Below are positions 47,139 to 58,740 of a stretch of DNA of 64,000 bases, piece by piece (the first letter of the stretch is position 1; each line of letters opens with the position of its first letter). The notes below the pieces were generated by a model, which did no database searches, was not told the origin of the DNA, and saw nothing but the letters and a program-made list of their open reading frames with translations. The stretch is from Cryptomeria japonica. Lineage: Eukaryota; Streptophyta; Pinopsida; Cupressales; Cupressaceae. Where the stretch lies: contig NC_081410.1 of the NCBI RefSeq assembly GCF_030272615.1, forward strand, positions 568,187,152 to 568,251,151, written 5' to 3'. The translations under genes were made by a program, and so were the position numbers.

Positions 47139-48090
47139 TTATTTATTAATGCAACAGCTTTTGTAGAATCTATCAAAATCATTAGAGTAAAATTCACCAC
47201 CATTATCAATCCTCAAAAAAAAAAAATTCTTTCTAGTTTGCAACTCAACCATTACTTTAAATTCTTTAAATTGATTGAAAACTTCATATTTATTCTTTAA
47301 GTACACCTTACCTACATTAAATTCTTCATATTCAAAAAATAAATCTCTATTAGAAGTCATATGAAAAGATGCACTTGAGTCAATTAACCATGCATCATTA
47401 CCTGCATGAGTGGCCAAAGATTAAATGAATGCATCATCATCTTCCTTATCAGACTTAGAGTTAGAGTCAAATTTCTTTTTTCTTCTTCTTTTCTTCTTTG
47501 CAATCTTTATGAAAGTGTCCAAATTTATTGCAATTCCAGCGAATGACTTTGGACTTTTTAAGAGATTTGGATCTCCCTTTGGACTTCAATTTATCACGCT
47601 TCTCATTCTTCATGCTTTTTTCCTTAGTATTCCACAAACAGTTAGGGATTACTTCAAACTGATGTATATCTTCCTCTGCATCTCTTCACCAAGCAAGGAA
47701 GCCACCACATTTTTAGTCTTCAAAACAATAGAAGTATTATCGATAGCCATAACAAGAGAATCCCATGAATCTAGCAAAGAACAAATCAAGATCTGATATT
47801 TCTCTTCCTCATCCATCTTGACACCAATAGATGTCCATTGAGCTACCAACATATTGAATTATTCTAGATGGTCTTTAATCCATCCATCCTCTTCCATTCT
47901 CAAGGAATATAATTAATTCTTCAAGGACATTTGATTCAATAATTATTTGTCTTGATACATCTCACCAAGCTTATTCCATAGCTTCTTTGTAGAGGTATCT
48001 TCATGGAGTTGATTAGAATAGAGTCTGCTAAGCACAATTTGATTAGACCCTTGGCTCTATGGTCCATTACTTCATATCACAATAGTATTC
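47139..48090 (-). pseudogene. Copia-1b gag, protease and integrase fragment with an internal deletion
   Basis: 47139-47417 is one open frame that joins protease text (WLIDSSASFHMT, where the DSGAS glycine is now serine) straight to mid-integrase text (KYEVFNQFKEFKVMVEL). Against copy 1a about 700 bp are missing, including the zinc region and the first catalytic aspartate. 47649-47852 and the text to 48090 are gag with stops. Confidence 0.85.
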
Positions 48091-48127
48091 AACTTAGCAC
48101 ATCACAACAGTATTCAGCTATTATTAA

Positions 48128-48131
<4 letters not shown>

Positions 48132-48196
<65 letters not shown>
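48132..48196. repeat. (AT)n microsatellite
   Basis: About 65 bp of alternating A and T directly beyond the broken gag end of Copia-1b. Confidence 0.97.
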
Positions 48197-48198
<2 letters not shown>

Positions 48199-48502
48199 CA
48201 TCTTAAATATTCAAAATATCACATTGATTGCATATTCAATCATCAAATTTCTAATCAAGATAAATATATTCAAATTTTATCCATGTGCTAAAGTGTTTAA
48301 CTAAAACAAGTAACAATAAATAGTAATATCACAATGGGGTGTAACAAGGAAGCACAACCACAACCACCATCACATCACAAAATGTTTGCCCAACATGGAA
48401 AGATGCATCCCTATCTCCCTTATCATCAGATTTAGAATCTCCATCACTAGTTGAAACCCTATTGCCGCCTCTCCCTCCTCGCCACTCCATCTCTGAAAAA
48501 GG
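48197..48502. other. Short intergenic spacer, possible gag scrap
   Basis: AT-rich to about 48340. Then comes a less AT-rich stretch whose minus strand reads from an ATG at 48490 for some 50 codons (SDGDSKSDDKGDRDASF), weakly like the gag-protease linker of Copia-1. Too short to call. Confidence 0.3.
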
Positions 48503-48507
48503 GTATA

Positions 48508-48836
48508 TGTTAGAGTTATCTTTTATTAGCTAATAATTATTTATTTAATTATTAGTCTATTATACTCTATGCTTAAGCTAAACTTAGGAATCTTATAATT
48601 CTTTAAGGTTTTCACCTTTAGGGTTTCGAGTATCCTCTAACAAGGATTCTCTCTTTGTATTTTTATAACAACTGTAATTATTGAATTGCATTCTTGTTGC
48701 ACAATCAATATGACTCCTCTTTTCTAGATCTCTGAATTCTGGCCTCCATAGCTTTTTTGCTTCTCTCCTTTTGTGACAAGTTTGCATGTAGGTGATCTTT
48801 GGGAGCTGTAGAGTTGATTTTTCCTCAACTCCAATA
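48508..48836 (+). repeat. 5' LTR of the 2.2-kb non-coding element
   Basis: 329 bp, TG...TA ends instead of the usual TG...CA. Followed without a gap by the primer site. Confidence 0.93.
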
Positions 48837-48848
48837 TGGTATCAGAGC
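48837..48848 (+). other. Primer binding site, initiator-Met type
   Basis: TGGTATCAGAGC, a complete match to the usual plant Copia site. Confidence 0.93.
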
Positions 48849-50410
48849 TCCAGATATGCATGCCCTTGTTCTCTTCATGAGAGATTTTGGGTCTTGTTAT
48901 TCAGATCTATGTATTCGGGGGTTTGTGCTATTGATTTTTTTCCATTTCTGGGGGTAGCTGATTTTTTGGTATATTTTGGTGCCAAAAGGACTTCACAGTT
49001 GGATTTAGAAGGCTGATTCCATGAATTTTGATATATAATTTGCCTATTTTCGGTGACAGTAACATCTAGGGCATGATTTTTTATTGGCATGTTTTTCGAG
49101 GCATGGAGATCTGTACTGTTGTACCTGCAACTGCGTCACAAAACTTTCGTCTCAAAAACAAAAAAACAATTTTATTTTACTTTTACCCTCTTTATGCCCT
49201 AAAAGAGAGGTTTTTTTTTCTTTTGGTCGTAAATTGGTCATACAAAGGCGCTTTTTCAAAAACCTTATATTATCAGAAATCTCTTTCCGAGCTCTATCCA
49301 GATTTGGAGGTTTGAACTTTTGATTTTTCTTTTTTGATGGCATTTTTTTGCTATCAAAGCTAGAGTTTCTTTTTTGCACTCCGAGAGACATAACTTGAGC
49401 ATCCGAACTTTGATTTTTGAAAACTTTATCTCGTTGGAAAACTTGTTCTGTGTTCTTTCCATTCATATGAGTTTTCTTTCCAGATTCTGCTCCAAGTATA
49501 TTTTATTCAGTTTTTTTCTTTTCAGCACTCTAGTGAATATCTTGGATGTTTCAGGTCTTGGGATCTCTTTCTTTGAGTAGGATGTCTCGTCTTTGGTTGT
49601 TCTTTCTATTTCTGGTCTTTTGTCTCCTCCGATCATTGTAGCATTTTATTTATGCAAACACACTGAGATAAAGTGTCATCATGCATTGTATACTTGGGAT
49701 CTTGCACATCTTGTGCCTTACTGTACATGCACTACTTATAAAGTGCCATGGAGGGGTTGATGTTTGCCTTTGTTTTCCATCTACCTTTGTCACGTGAGTG
49801 TTCCTTCCACGATATTAGCCTCATGATGTGTGTCAAGTGAGTGTTCCTTCTAAACACTATGTATTTTATCTGCACCTTCGTTATTTATGGTTCTCCATCA
49901 TGCAGTTCTTGTTGGTCATTCTTTTCAGTGTACTTGTCCCTCTCCCTTTTCAGCATTATGGGGAGGTTCGTCCTGTTGGTTCTAATGCTTCCTTGGTTTG
50001 ATTGATCAGCTCTTCAGGCTTTAGTGTTTCATGCCATCTGTATCGTCGAGTTCAGTTGTTTGCCTTTGTTTGCCATTTGATTCGAGTAGTGTCATTTGAG
50101 GGCACTCGTGCAGATTACAGTTTTCTCTATCTGGTCATGTTCTATTTCAGTAGAGGTTCTTCAGATCAACAGTTACTCATCGATAGTGTTTGCAGCTATT
50201 TCACGCTTCAGTGGTGTTCTTCATTCTCTTCTTTTTGTTCCTATCTTCTGGAACATTCTTGTTTGGAGGCTTCTTAGTCCTTCACTTGAGCTTTCATCTC
50301 TTCTTGGAGAGGAGTTTTCTCCTTTTTCTCCACTTTACAGAGATTTTATTATACTTGGGTGCCTTGTCAAAAAAATAAAAAATAAAAAAAATTACCCTCT
50401 TTCTACCCTA

Positions 50411-50739
50411 TGTTAGAGTTATCTTTTATTAGCTAATAATTATTTATTTAATTATTAGTCTATTATACTCTATGCTTAAGCTAAACTTAGAAATCTTATA
50501 ATTCTTTAGGGTTTTCACCTTTAGGGTTTCGAGTATCCTCTTACAAGGATTCTCTCTTTGTATTTTTATAACAATTGTAATGATTGAATTGCATTCTTGT
50601 TACACAATCAATATGACTCCTCTTTTCTAGATCTCTGAATTCTGGCCTCCATAGCTTTTTTGCTTCTCTCCTTCTGTGACAGGTTTGCATGTAGGTGATC
50701 TTTGGGAGCTGTAGAGTTGATTTTTCCTCAACTCCAATA
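50411..50739 (+). repeat. 3' LTR of the 2.2-kb non-coding element
   Basis: 329 bp, same length as its partner. The preceding text (ACCCTCTTTCTACCCTA) is not a clear purine tract, which is unusual for this position. Confidence 0.92.
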
Positions 50740-50744
50740 GTATA

Positions 50745-53700
50745 GAATGTCTTTTATTAAAATGTAATGTTAACCAACTGCATTTACAATTAAAAGAAAA
50801 ATAAATAAATAAATACGTGTACATTTCAAGATGTTAAAGATGCACACAGCAAGTTTACTCATGTGATAAGAATATTTGATTTGAAGACAAGCTAACTAGG
50901 TAAACTTACATGGTAAGACCACAATACATAAGTGGGTTTCATTGTGTAGTCCTAAGTTTAAGGAACCTTGTTTGGGTTTCATAGTGCAGTCCTTACTTTA
51001 AGAGACCTTGTTTTGAACATATTCACTATGTACATTATGGCGTAACTATGAAACAAAAGGAAATATAAGATGATTTCAAAGGAAGATAGTTATTAAATGG
51101 TGACTAAATAGTAATTTGGAGGGACAAGAAGAATGTCTTAACATGAATGTTTCAATAAATTATTTCTTATTCAATTTGGGATTTTGAGAGTGATGGAAAA
51201 GATAAGTATATAAGGAATTAGTTAAAATGAAGGAAAAAGGGAGTATTCCAAAGTAGTGATCCAATCTTAGGCCATGTCAACTAGCAGAAAGGGATAGAAG
51301 GAACTCTAGATCAAGAGTTTGAACCTAGAGTGACCTATAGGGTAGATCAATAGAAAGGTAAAAGGACGAGCAAGAAATATCAATCAAGTAGAATGAATAT
51401 TATTTTTTGATGGATTAATTTTCTTTAATTCTATCTTGGTTTGATCGATGAGGATAATATATTTCAACTTACATGCTTTATCCATAGAATTTTTTACTTT
51501 TTCTTTTTATAGGGACATGTCAACCCCATGCAACTAAGAAGATGCAAGGGCTCATCACTAAAGTTTAGACCAAGTGAGTATGGACATCACGGAGTTGGAA
51601 TAATGGTATATAGTATGTGTTTCTTTTAAAATGAAACATTTGATGGGGAAAGAAAGAGGTGACTTTCTTGTAAGTATCTATGAAGCACTAATGAGATTAA
51701 ATATCACAAAATATATTTGAAAGAAAACTTTAAATGAATAACTTTCACAAAAAACTTCTTAATAGTCAACCTATTGATTATCAAATTTAGGCCCTATTAT
51801 TACTATCAAGTGTACGACTAAAAATATACTAAAAAAATGGTGTGTTGTTTCAACAAATATGATTAAATACTCTAGATGCTATTGGGAATTATTTGATTTT
51901 TTATTATCTATAGTCTTCTACAGTGTTGCAATATATATTATATGTAGTAGTAAAATTGGTCAACTAATACTTTACTTCTATATCATTGTTATGTAAGCTT
52001 ATTACAATCATTACGGACCACAGGACATAATTTCCATTGTTTAAAATACATGAATACCTTGTCCTCTTATCATTTTTATAGAATCAATTATTTATTCAAG
52101 TTTATTCTACCAAAATTTATGACTAGAATCTAGTGTTATGATATTAAGTTGTATCTACATTCATTAAAAGTGAAACAAAGTAAGTTAATAGTGGAGGTAA
52201 AGCTAAATGGAAAGTGTAAGGAGGTGATAACATTATGCAAGTAGCTCTCAAAACATCCTACTAATAATATCTACAATGTGTTTGTTGTGCTAAAAAAATC
52301 ATCTTTGTAAGCTTCCAATATGTAATAAACTTCCTATCACCATGACACTACACATTATCCAAATTCTCTATGATCTTGGTATGTACAATATTTCCTTTGG
52401 CTTTTAAAAATTTATGTCACTTAATGGAGTAAGTTTAGACATCATTATAAGTGGAAATAGCACTGAAATTCTAAAAATCTATGTTTTAGAATCATAGATT
52501 AAGCCTTGAATGCATTATGATATTTATAAGAGAATATTTAGGTAAATTTAGTGGATGGTATTGTAATCATAAATTATTTTGTTGTCATATTTATGAAATA
52601 TTTATGTTTTTATTTTTGGCTATTTCCATTAGGTCCATTAGTAATCTATTTTAAACTCACCAAGGAATGATAATTTTATTTATATGTTGAGACATTATTG
52701 GAAATTTATAAGCTATTTCATGTTAGTTAGGTATGAATTATGTAAGAAATCATCTTAATAGAATGTGATTTAAAATCACCATTTCGTATAAAGAGATACA
52801 CACACATTAGTTCATCGCATGCTATCTAATTTAGTGATGAGAATGTCACTATGATAGCAAAATATAAGGGTTATATTTCTTTAGTGTTCATAATATGTTT
52901 GAGTTATTCTGGTGTATAAGTTGTAGTATAACAACTTGATATGCGTTGAAACCATGTCAATTCATAGAAACGGGGAAGGGTGGGCATGTTGACTATCAAA
53001 TGAAGTTTATAAATAAACCTAGAATTATGTTTTCTACCAATAAAACCATCTCATTTTTGCATGATAATAGGGTAATCCTTCAAGGTTGAATTATTTCATT
53101 TCATCAATGCTTTGACTTCTTAATAGACAAAAGTGGAAGGTAATTTATATTATTACCTTAATATTTCACATGGAATAAGGTGGTATAGAGTTTTAGGTTG
53201 AAGCTATAGCTATATTGATCTCCTTATATGGTGTACTAGGAAATAAATTTATTTATATGAGCCTTGCCAATAGTTCATAACAATATAAGGGATGATGACT
53301 TCATTTATTAGTTATAGAACCACATGATACTAAACATATTTTAAAGTTGCAATTTGATTCTCTTGAATCCAATTCAAACTTGTGGATAAAGGTTTTATAT
53401 GAATACATGATATTTATTGACCTCTTAAGGATAACCCTCATAGGGGAACTAAGGAAAGGGTACTATGGTTGTGTTGGATTATGGTATGTTTATGTAATAT
53501 TCATGGCTAAGAAAAAGATATACATGTATTGCAAGACCTATGAGGTCACATGTACTTCCTTGGTAGGCTCTTGATGTCTATGAACAAGCTATATAATAAT
53601 TATCAAAATATATCATCACAAGTAAATAGAATTGCTCAATTCCTATTTAATTAACATGGACCTAGTGTCGATGATATGAATCTATAATAGGTTTTAGGAT

Positions 53701-56700
53701 GCTCCAGTTGAATTATGAATGATAAAAGTGCTTAGGTCTAATTTGAGATCTTGATGTCCTTAGATGAAAGTGTTATGGTTTAGGCTTGTTAAATTGGGAA
53801 CTTGGTTGGATTTCTCTATTTACAATTAAAATATTTTGACTATTGGAAATCATTAAATGGATCTTTATAGGAATTTGTAGTTTTAATCAATTAAACTATA
53901 GGAAAACTACGTGCAACTCGAATCTCATTGGAAGCAGGTATGTAGGCAGTCCTTACACAAAGTACTACATAAAATTGTTCAACCTTCTCTCTTCAACATA
54001 CTCCAATCTAAGACTTAAATTTGTATTAGATGGATATGAATGAGCTAAGGGAACTTGATAACTTGTATCTAATAATGATGTAAAATTTAGCTAATAAGAT
54101 TAAATGGGGTGAACCATGGTGATTGGAAGTGTTAATTAAATTAAAACTTCTAATCTAGATGGAAGATGCTTATTCAATTAAATTAGTAGTTATTATAAAT
54201 TGAAGTAGAAAACATAGTAGTAATCAAGAGGTACTTTTTACAATAATAATAGTAATATTTTCAAATAATTTTAGATAGTCCAGTAGATAGAGACTTGATT
54301 CTTGAACTTACAATTTCTTAAGGGTAAGAAAATTTGAGCAAGGTGTACTTGTCATTTCTCTTTTCCCCATAATCTTTGTTGTATTCCAAATTGCCCATTT
54401 TTATCTCCAACATCTTCCCTAATCCAAACTTGTGTGAGTTGACTTAAGGTTACCAATTTTTTTGTATGAAGTCATGGCTAGTCTTCTAGGTCTATGTAAG
54501 CCATTGATGTTGTGAAGTCTCCCTTGCTAGTGTTACTTTCCTCTCAAGTCTTCTTTCTCTTCTATCTTTGTCAAAGTATCAAACTTCTTCATCTAAGCAT
54601 ATTGTTCACCCAACCCCTTCCCATTTCCTTTTTCTCATCAAAATTATATATTTTTTGATGCACTCATCCCTTTCCACCAAACCTTGATCCTCTGCACACC
54701 GTGATCTCAACATTGAAATCCTCTAGCATACATTGTACTTAAACCTAAATTTCCAACTAAAAGCATGAACCACGAGGCAACCTTGACATTCAAACCCTTA
54801 CACTCTTACACTTTCCATTATCAATCTCCACATGTGATCCTACATGTTAGGAATTCCATTAATGCACAAAGTGACAACACAAATCTTTATTAGATCTCAT
54901 CAAGCATTTACATTTAACGTAGCCTTTTAGAAGCTAAACCACATGTACTTGTAGCAAGAAATGTCATGAGGATGCCAACAACTACCATTGATATAGTATA
55001 TAAGGTTTTTAACCCAAAGGAGTTCCTCTATACTTCCAAAGGACACTTGTAGGTCACATAGGACCCTTCTCCAAACCTTCCAAGTGATTTTTGCACAAGA
55101 GGACAACATGTTGGGCTTAGTATGAAGTGGAATGATGCTCAATAAGTACAAGAATCCATTTCTATATACTAGGCCTAGAATGAAGACCATTATGTAGTTT
55201 TTGATGCTCTTTTTAAGAATCTTAAGTTTGTAGAGATGGGATTGAGAGGCATCAAGAAAAAACTACAAACAAACACTAGCCACAAATTGCTATGAGCAAT
55301 TATTGTTAGGCATCTAGAACTAAGGATGAAAACTAATGAATCTATGATATTGACAAATGAAACATGTATCTCATGTCAAAGAATAAAAACACTTCAACTA
55401 AAGGATCCATCTCACCCAGAGGTTTTGTTCGACCTTTACTGATGGTTGGTCTTCAACAACATCAAGTTTATTTGATTCACGGGTTGCCTTGTGAGTAAGC
55501 CATTGTATTTTTAGTTGTATTATGGTTGTATAGTAGATATTTAGATTACTAGGGTATACTACTGTATATTTTGTTGCAGTTATTTCCATAGTTGCATAAT
55601 GTAAAAGTGTTTTAATCTTGTTTAATATGAAAGAGGGATTTTGTGATTTTATCTTATTTGTGAGCCTAGTTTGTAAGTGTAGTTATTTTTGTGAATGTAA
55701 ATCGTGATTAAATATGATCTAACTAGTTCATGCATAACATATTTCAAGTTGTCATTTCTTTTTATTTGGAACCTAACCCAAAATATTAGGGTTTTCTAGA
55801 ATTGAGTAGGGTTTTTTATTTAAGATAAAATAGTGAACTCTAAAGCATTAAATGAGTCATTAATGATATTGTTCACATTAATATAGTTTAGAGTTTATAA
55901 GGCTTTTATTTCAATTATTTAAGTGAGAAATGTAAACAATAAAAATATTTTCATAAATACTTGTTTGATACATTATGCTTGGGCTTGTTCCAAGTCTTTG
56001 GCATCTCTACCTTGTGTTATAGAATCTATATTGGACGCTTGTTTTCACCTTTCAATGCATACAATACACTACATAATGCATGTACATAAATTGTGGTGTT
56101 TGCACAAATAACACACCCATGTAATGACTATACCTTGGCCTATGGCACCCTTATAGTTCTTTTTATTTCACAACCTTAACATTGTTTCTTTGCAAGCTTT
56201 TGGCCCTTTGAGGCTTACTAGCATTCTCCTTTTGGGTTTTTAGGTTATTCTTTTAGTGTAATAGTCATTTTGTCTTTCCTTTTGTTAGTTTTTTTGTGGT
56301 TTCATATCATGATCATTTGACCCTTTTTTTCTCTCTACTAACTCTAGTTTTTTGTGTGTTATCCTTAAGATCCCTCCTAACCTTGGTTTTGCAAGATTTG
56401 GAGTATTTTTCTAGGGCTAACTTCTGTATTTGTTGGTTTGGAAAACCTTTTAGCATAGATATCATATTGTGTGGTGCCCCTAAATTTTGAGTGGTGCCCC
56501 TACATCATCTATGGCACTTGTGTCTTTCCAAGATATACAAGCCCTTTCATGTTCATCTTTGCATCATTTTTTACTTTGAGAACTTGATTGTTTCTCTTGT
56601 GCTTTGTGCTTGGAATTCTTACTAACCTCTGTTTAATTGATTTTTATAAGCTAAGCCTCATGTTTTGCAAGGTTTTGGATATTTTGATGCAAACAACATT

Positions 56701-57135
56701 TTCTATGGCCCTATAGTTTCCATGCCACTGTTGCATATCCCATGACACACGTGCCTTTTTTTAGTTTAATTTTTATGTTTTTGTCATCTATATCTCCTTA
56801 CATGTTTAGAGTGATATTTGTGCCATGTGTCTTGACACTAGACAATTTTATCATTTTTATAACATTAACCTTGATCATTTTGACCAACTCCTTTTGATCT
56901 AATAAATTTAATTATCTTTAAACAAAAATATCACAAAATCAACTACATACAATATTTTTTATATAATATTTAATATTCACATAGTATTATTTGGGCGGAC
57001 ATCTATTCACCCTAAACTTTTGTTTCCAAAATTATAATAATTATAAACAAAATAAGAACTCAATAAGAAGGTTTGGGGCCTACTCTACTGGTGATATCTT
57101 CCTGTGATGGAGGACATGTTGCACCAGCTTCACCG
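50745..57135. other. Long intergenic stretch, no gene recognised
   Basis: About 6.4 kb of AT-rich DNA. ORFs are short (under 95 codons) and without motifs on both strands. No LTR pair or tandem array was found. Old decayed elements cannot be excluded. Confidence 0.5.
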
Positions 57136-57751
57136 TGTTAGTTTGGTTAGCTAGGACAACTACTTCTCCATATGTAATAATTAGTAAATAATTGTTTGCT
57201 AAACAAATTTTGTTAGATAGGGACAATTATTTGTTAATTATTTGATCTCTTTTAGAAACTTCTAGCAACCAATTTTGTTAGGGTTGTTTAGTTGTTATTA
57301 ATCTCAGTCGTTGATTGAGAATTAATCTTGGTCGTTGGTTTTCCAACGAGAGTAGTATAAAAAGGGTCAAGGGTCATTTGGGGTGTATGAATTTTGTGGA
57401 GAAACTTGCAGTGTTAGCAAGGGCGCAGTGATAGCATTGGGATAGTAGCGGGGTGGAATCTCAGCAGGATAAATTGGGAGGTCATCGAAGCTCTGCCAGT
57501 AAGAGGCAAGCAGTATTTGTATCTCTTGATTTGTTGTAGTTAATATATATTCCTCATTTGTAGTACGGGTTTTCCCTTTAGGGTTTTTCAAGGGACAATT
57601 GTCCGGAAATATTGTGTCACTGTGTTGCATATTTCTTTCCACGTGTTTTTATTTGTGAAGTTGCAGCTGTGTTATTTTTTAGTATTTCGCAGTTAAATAA
57701 TCTTTATGAGATAGGAGATTAATAATTAGTAATTGCAATAGAATTTTCACA
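57136..57751 (+). repeat. 5' LTR of Copia-3
   Basis: Starts TGTTAGTTTGGTTAGC and ends AATTTTCACA. A TATA box lies at 57356-57365. Confidence 0.92.
57356..57365 (+). promoter_or_regulatory. TATA box of the Copia-3 5' LTR
   Basis: TATAAAAAGG in mid-LTR, conserved at 62177-62186 in the other LTR; it fits the U3 promoter of a Copia element. Confidence 0.75.
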
Positions 57752-57763
57752 TGGTATAAGACC
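57752..57763 (+). other. Primer binding site of Copia-3, diverged
   Basis: TGGTATAAGACC directly after the LTR. The first six bases match the initiator-Met site and the rest is changed. Confidence 0.6.
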
Positions 57764-57790
57764 TAAGTAGAAAAAGTTTATCCTAGGCAA

Positions 57791-58740
57791 ATGAAAGAAA
57801 ATCGAGGGTTTATAAAACCTAGTTTGACCTCTTTAGAATTATTATTTCTTTTATCCCTTGAGATGGCCTCGGCAGGTTTAAGAGATCACGACAGATTAGA
57901 TGGAGCCTCAATTTTTCATGTCTGGAAAGCCAAAAATTCTTTATTGCTAGAAGAGAATGGTATCAAGGAATATGTTACCACTGTTGTGATTGTACCTACA
58001 GATCCAATACTTCTTGCAACATATAAGAAGGAAGATGCCAAAGCGAGGAGGATAATCCTTGACGGTGTTAAGGATCATATAGTTCTGCATATAACAGATT
58101 TGGATACAGCGAAGGCAATGTGGGACGCCATCCTAAATCTGTACCAGAATGCGACCACTAACCGGAAGCTGATTCTCAGAGAAAAGTTGAGGAATACTCG
58201 GATGAACAAGGGAGAAGACGTGACAAGTTACCTCACCAAGATTAGACTTGTCAAGGATGAGTTAGCAGCTGTTGGAGATAAACCAGGTGATGATGAGCTA
58301 GTACGGATAGCCCTAAATGGGTTTTCTAAGCAGTGGGATGTCTTTGTTCAAGTTATTAATGGACGAGACACCTTACCAAGTTGGGATTGACTTTGGAGTG
58401 ATTTCACTCAGGAGAAGCTTAGACTAAGCCTTGTTAGTGGATCAAGCAGTAAGAGTCAAAAAGGTGAGATGGACCAAGAAAACGTTGCCCTAGTAGGAAA
58501 AGGGAAAACAAAGAAGGGGTCTAGCAAGGGATCAAATCCACAAAGTGAGAAGAAGAAGAAGGCCTTGTCTAAAATCAAGTGCTATGGATGTACAAATTTG
58601 GCCACTATGTCAATGATTGCCCACAAAGGAAGAAGAATGAGAAGAAAAGGAAGAAGCAGATGGCGGCTTCAACAAGTGCAAATGAGCTCTCTAGTAGAAT
58701 GGAGGATGAGTTTGCACTCATAGCTTGTATGATTAGCTCA
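57791..58740 (+). pseudogene. Copia-3 gag, interrupted
   Basis: The frame opens at 57791. The ATG at 57863 (MASAGLRDHDRLDG) is an alternative start closer to the usual gag beginning. Residues fit Copia gag (FHVWKAKNSLLLEENG, TAKAMWDAILNLYQ, LTKIRLVKDELAAVG). A TGA at 58388-58390 stands where related proteins have arginine (SWD-R-LWSDF). The zinc knuckle near 58580-58640 is split by a one-base deletion: CYGC in one frame, KFGHYVNDC in the next. Together they make a normal CX2CX4HX4C site. All later pol text is in the new frame. Confidence 0.92.

Larger units (their letters stand above)
44172..48090 (-). mobile_element. Copia family 1 copy b, inner part, truncated at gag
   Basis: Same family and orientation as the element at 1-4530. 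It comprises the rest of the LTR (44172-44863), then RNase H, RT, integrase, protease and gag fragments on the minus strand. Homology ends near 48090 within gag, followed by an AT microsatellite. No 5' LTR is present. Its LTR was split by Copia-2, so it is older than Copia-2. Confidence 0.9.
48508..50739 (+). mobile_element. Non-coding LTR retroelement, 2.2 kb
   Basis: Two 329-bp LTRs (48508-48836 and 50411-50739) start TGTTAGAGTTATC and end CTCCAATA. Target duplication GTATA lies at 48503-48507 and 50740-50744. A primer site follows the left LTR directly (TGGTATCAGAGC, 48837-48848), so the element points right. Eight LTR differences were counted by eye (about 2.4%). The 1.57-kb interior has no gag or pol motif; its ORFs stay below about 110 codons and overlap in several frames. 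It must have been moved by enzymes of another element. The interior is too long for a usual TRIM and too short for a usual LARD. Confidence 0.93.

Noticed and set aside
48366-48490. Minus-strand 41-codon ORF that could be a first exon next to the LTR element
   Set aside because: Resemblance to the Copia-1 gag linker is as good as any gene explanation, and no splice partner is visible.
49073-50416. ORFs inside the 2.2-kb LTR element as gag relics
   Set aside because: They overlap in several frames, hold no zinc knuckle or RT text, and look like T-rich leader sequence.
57367-57642. 91-codon minus-strand ORF
   Set aside because: It lies wholly in the Copia-3 5' LTR, antisense to transcription, with no motif.
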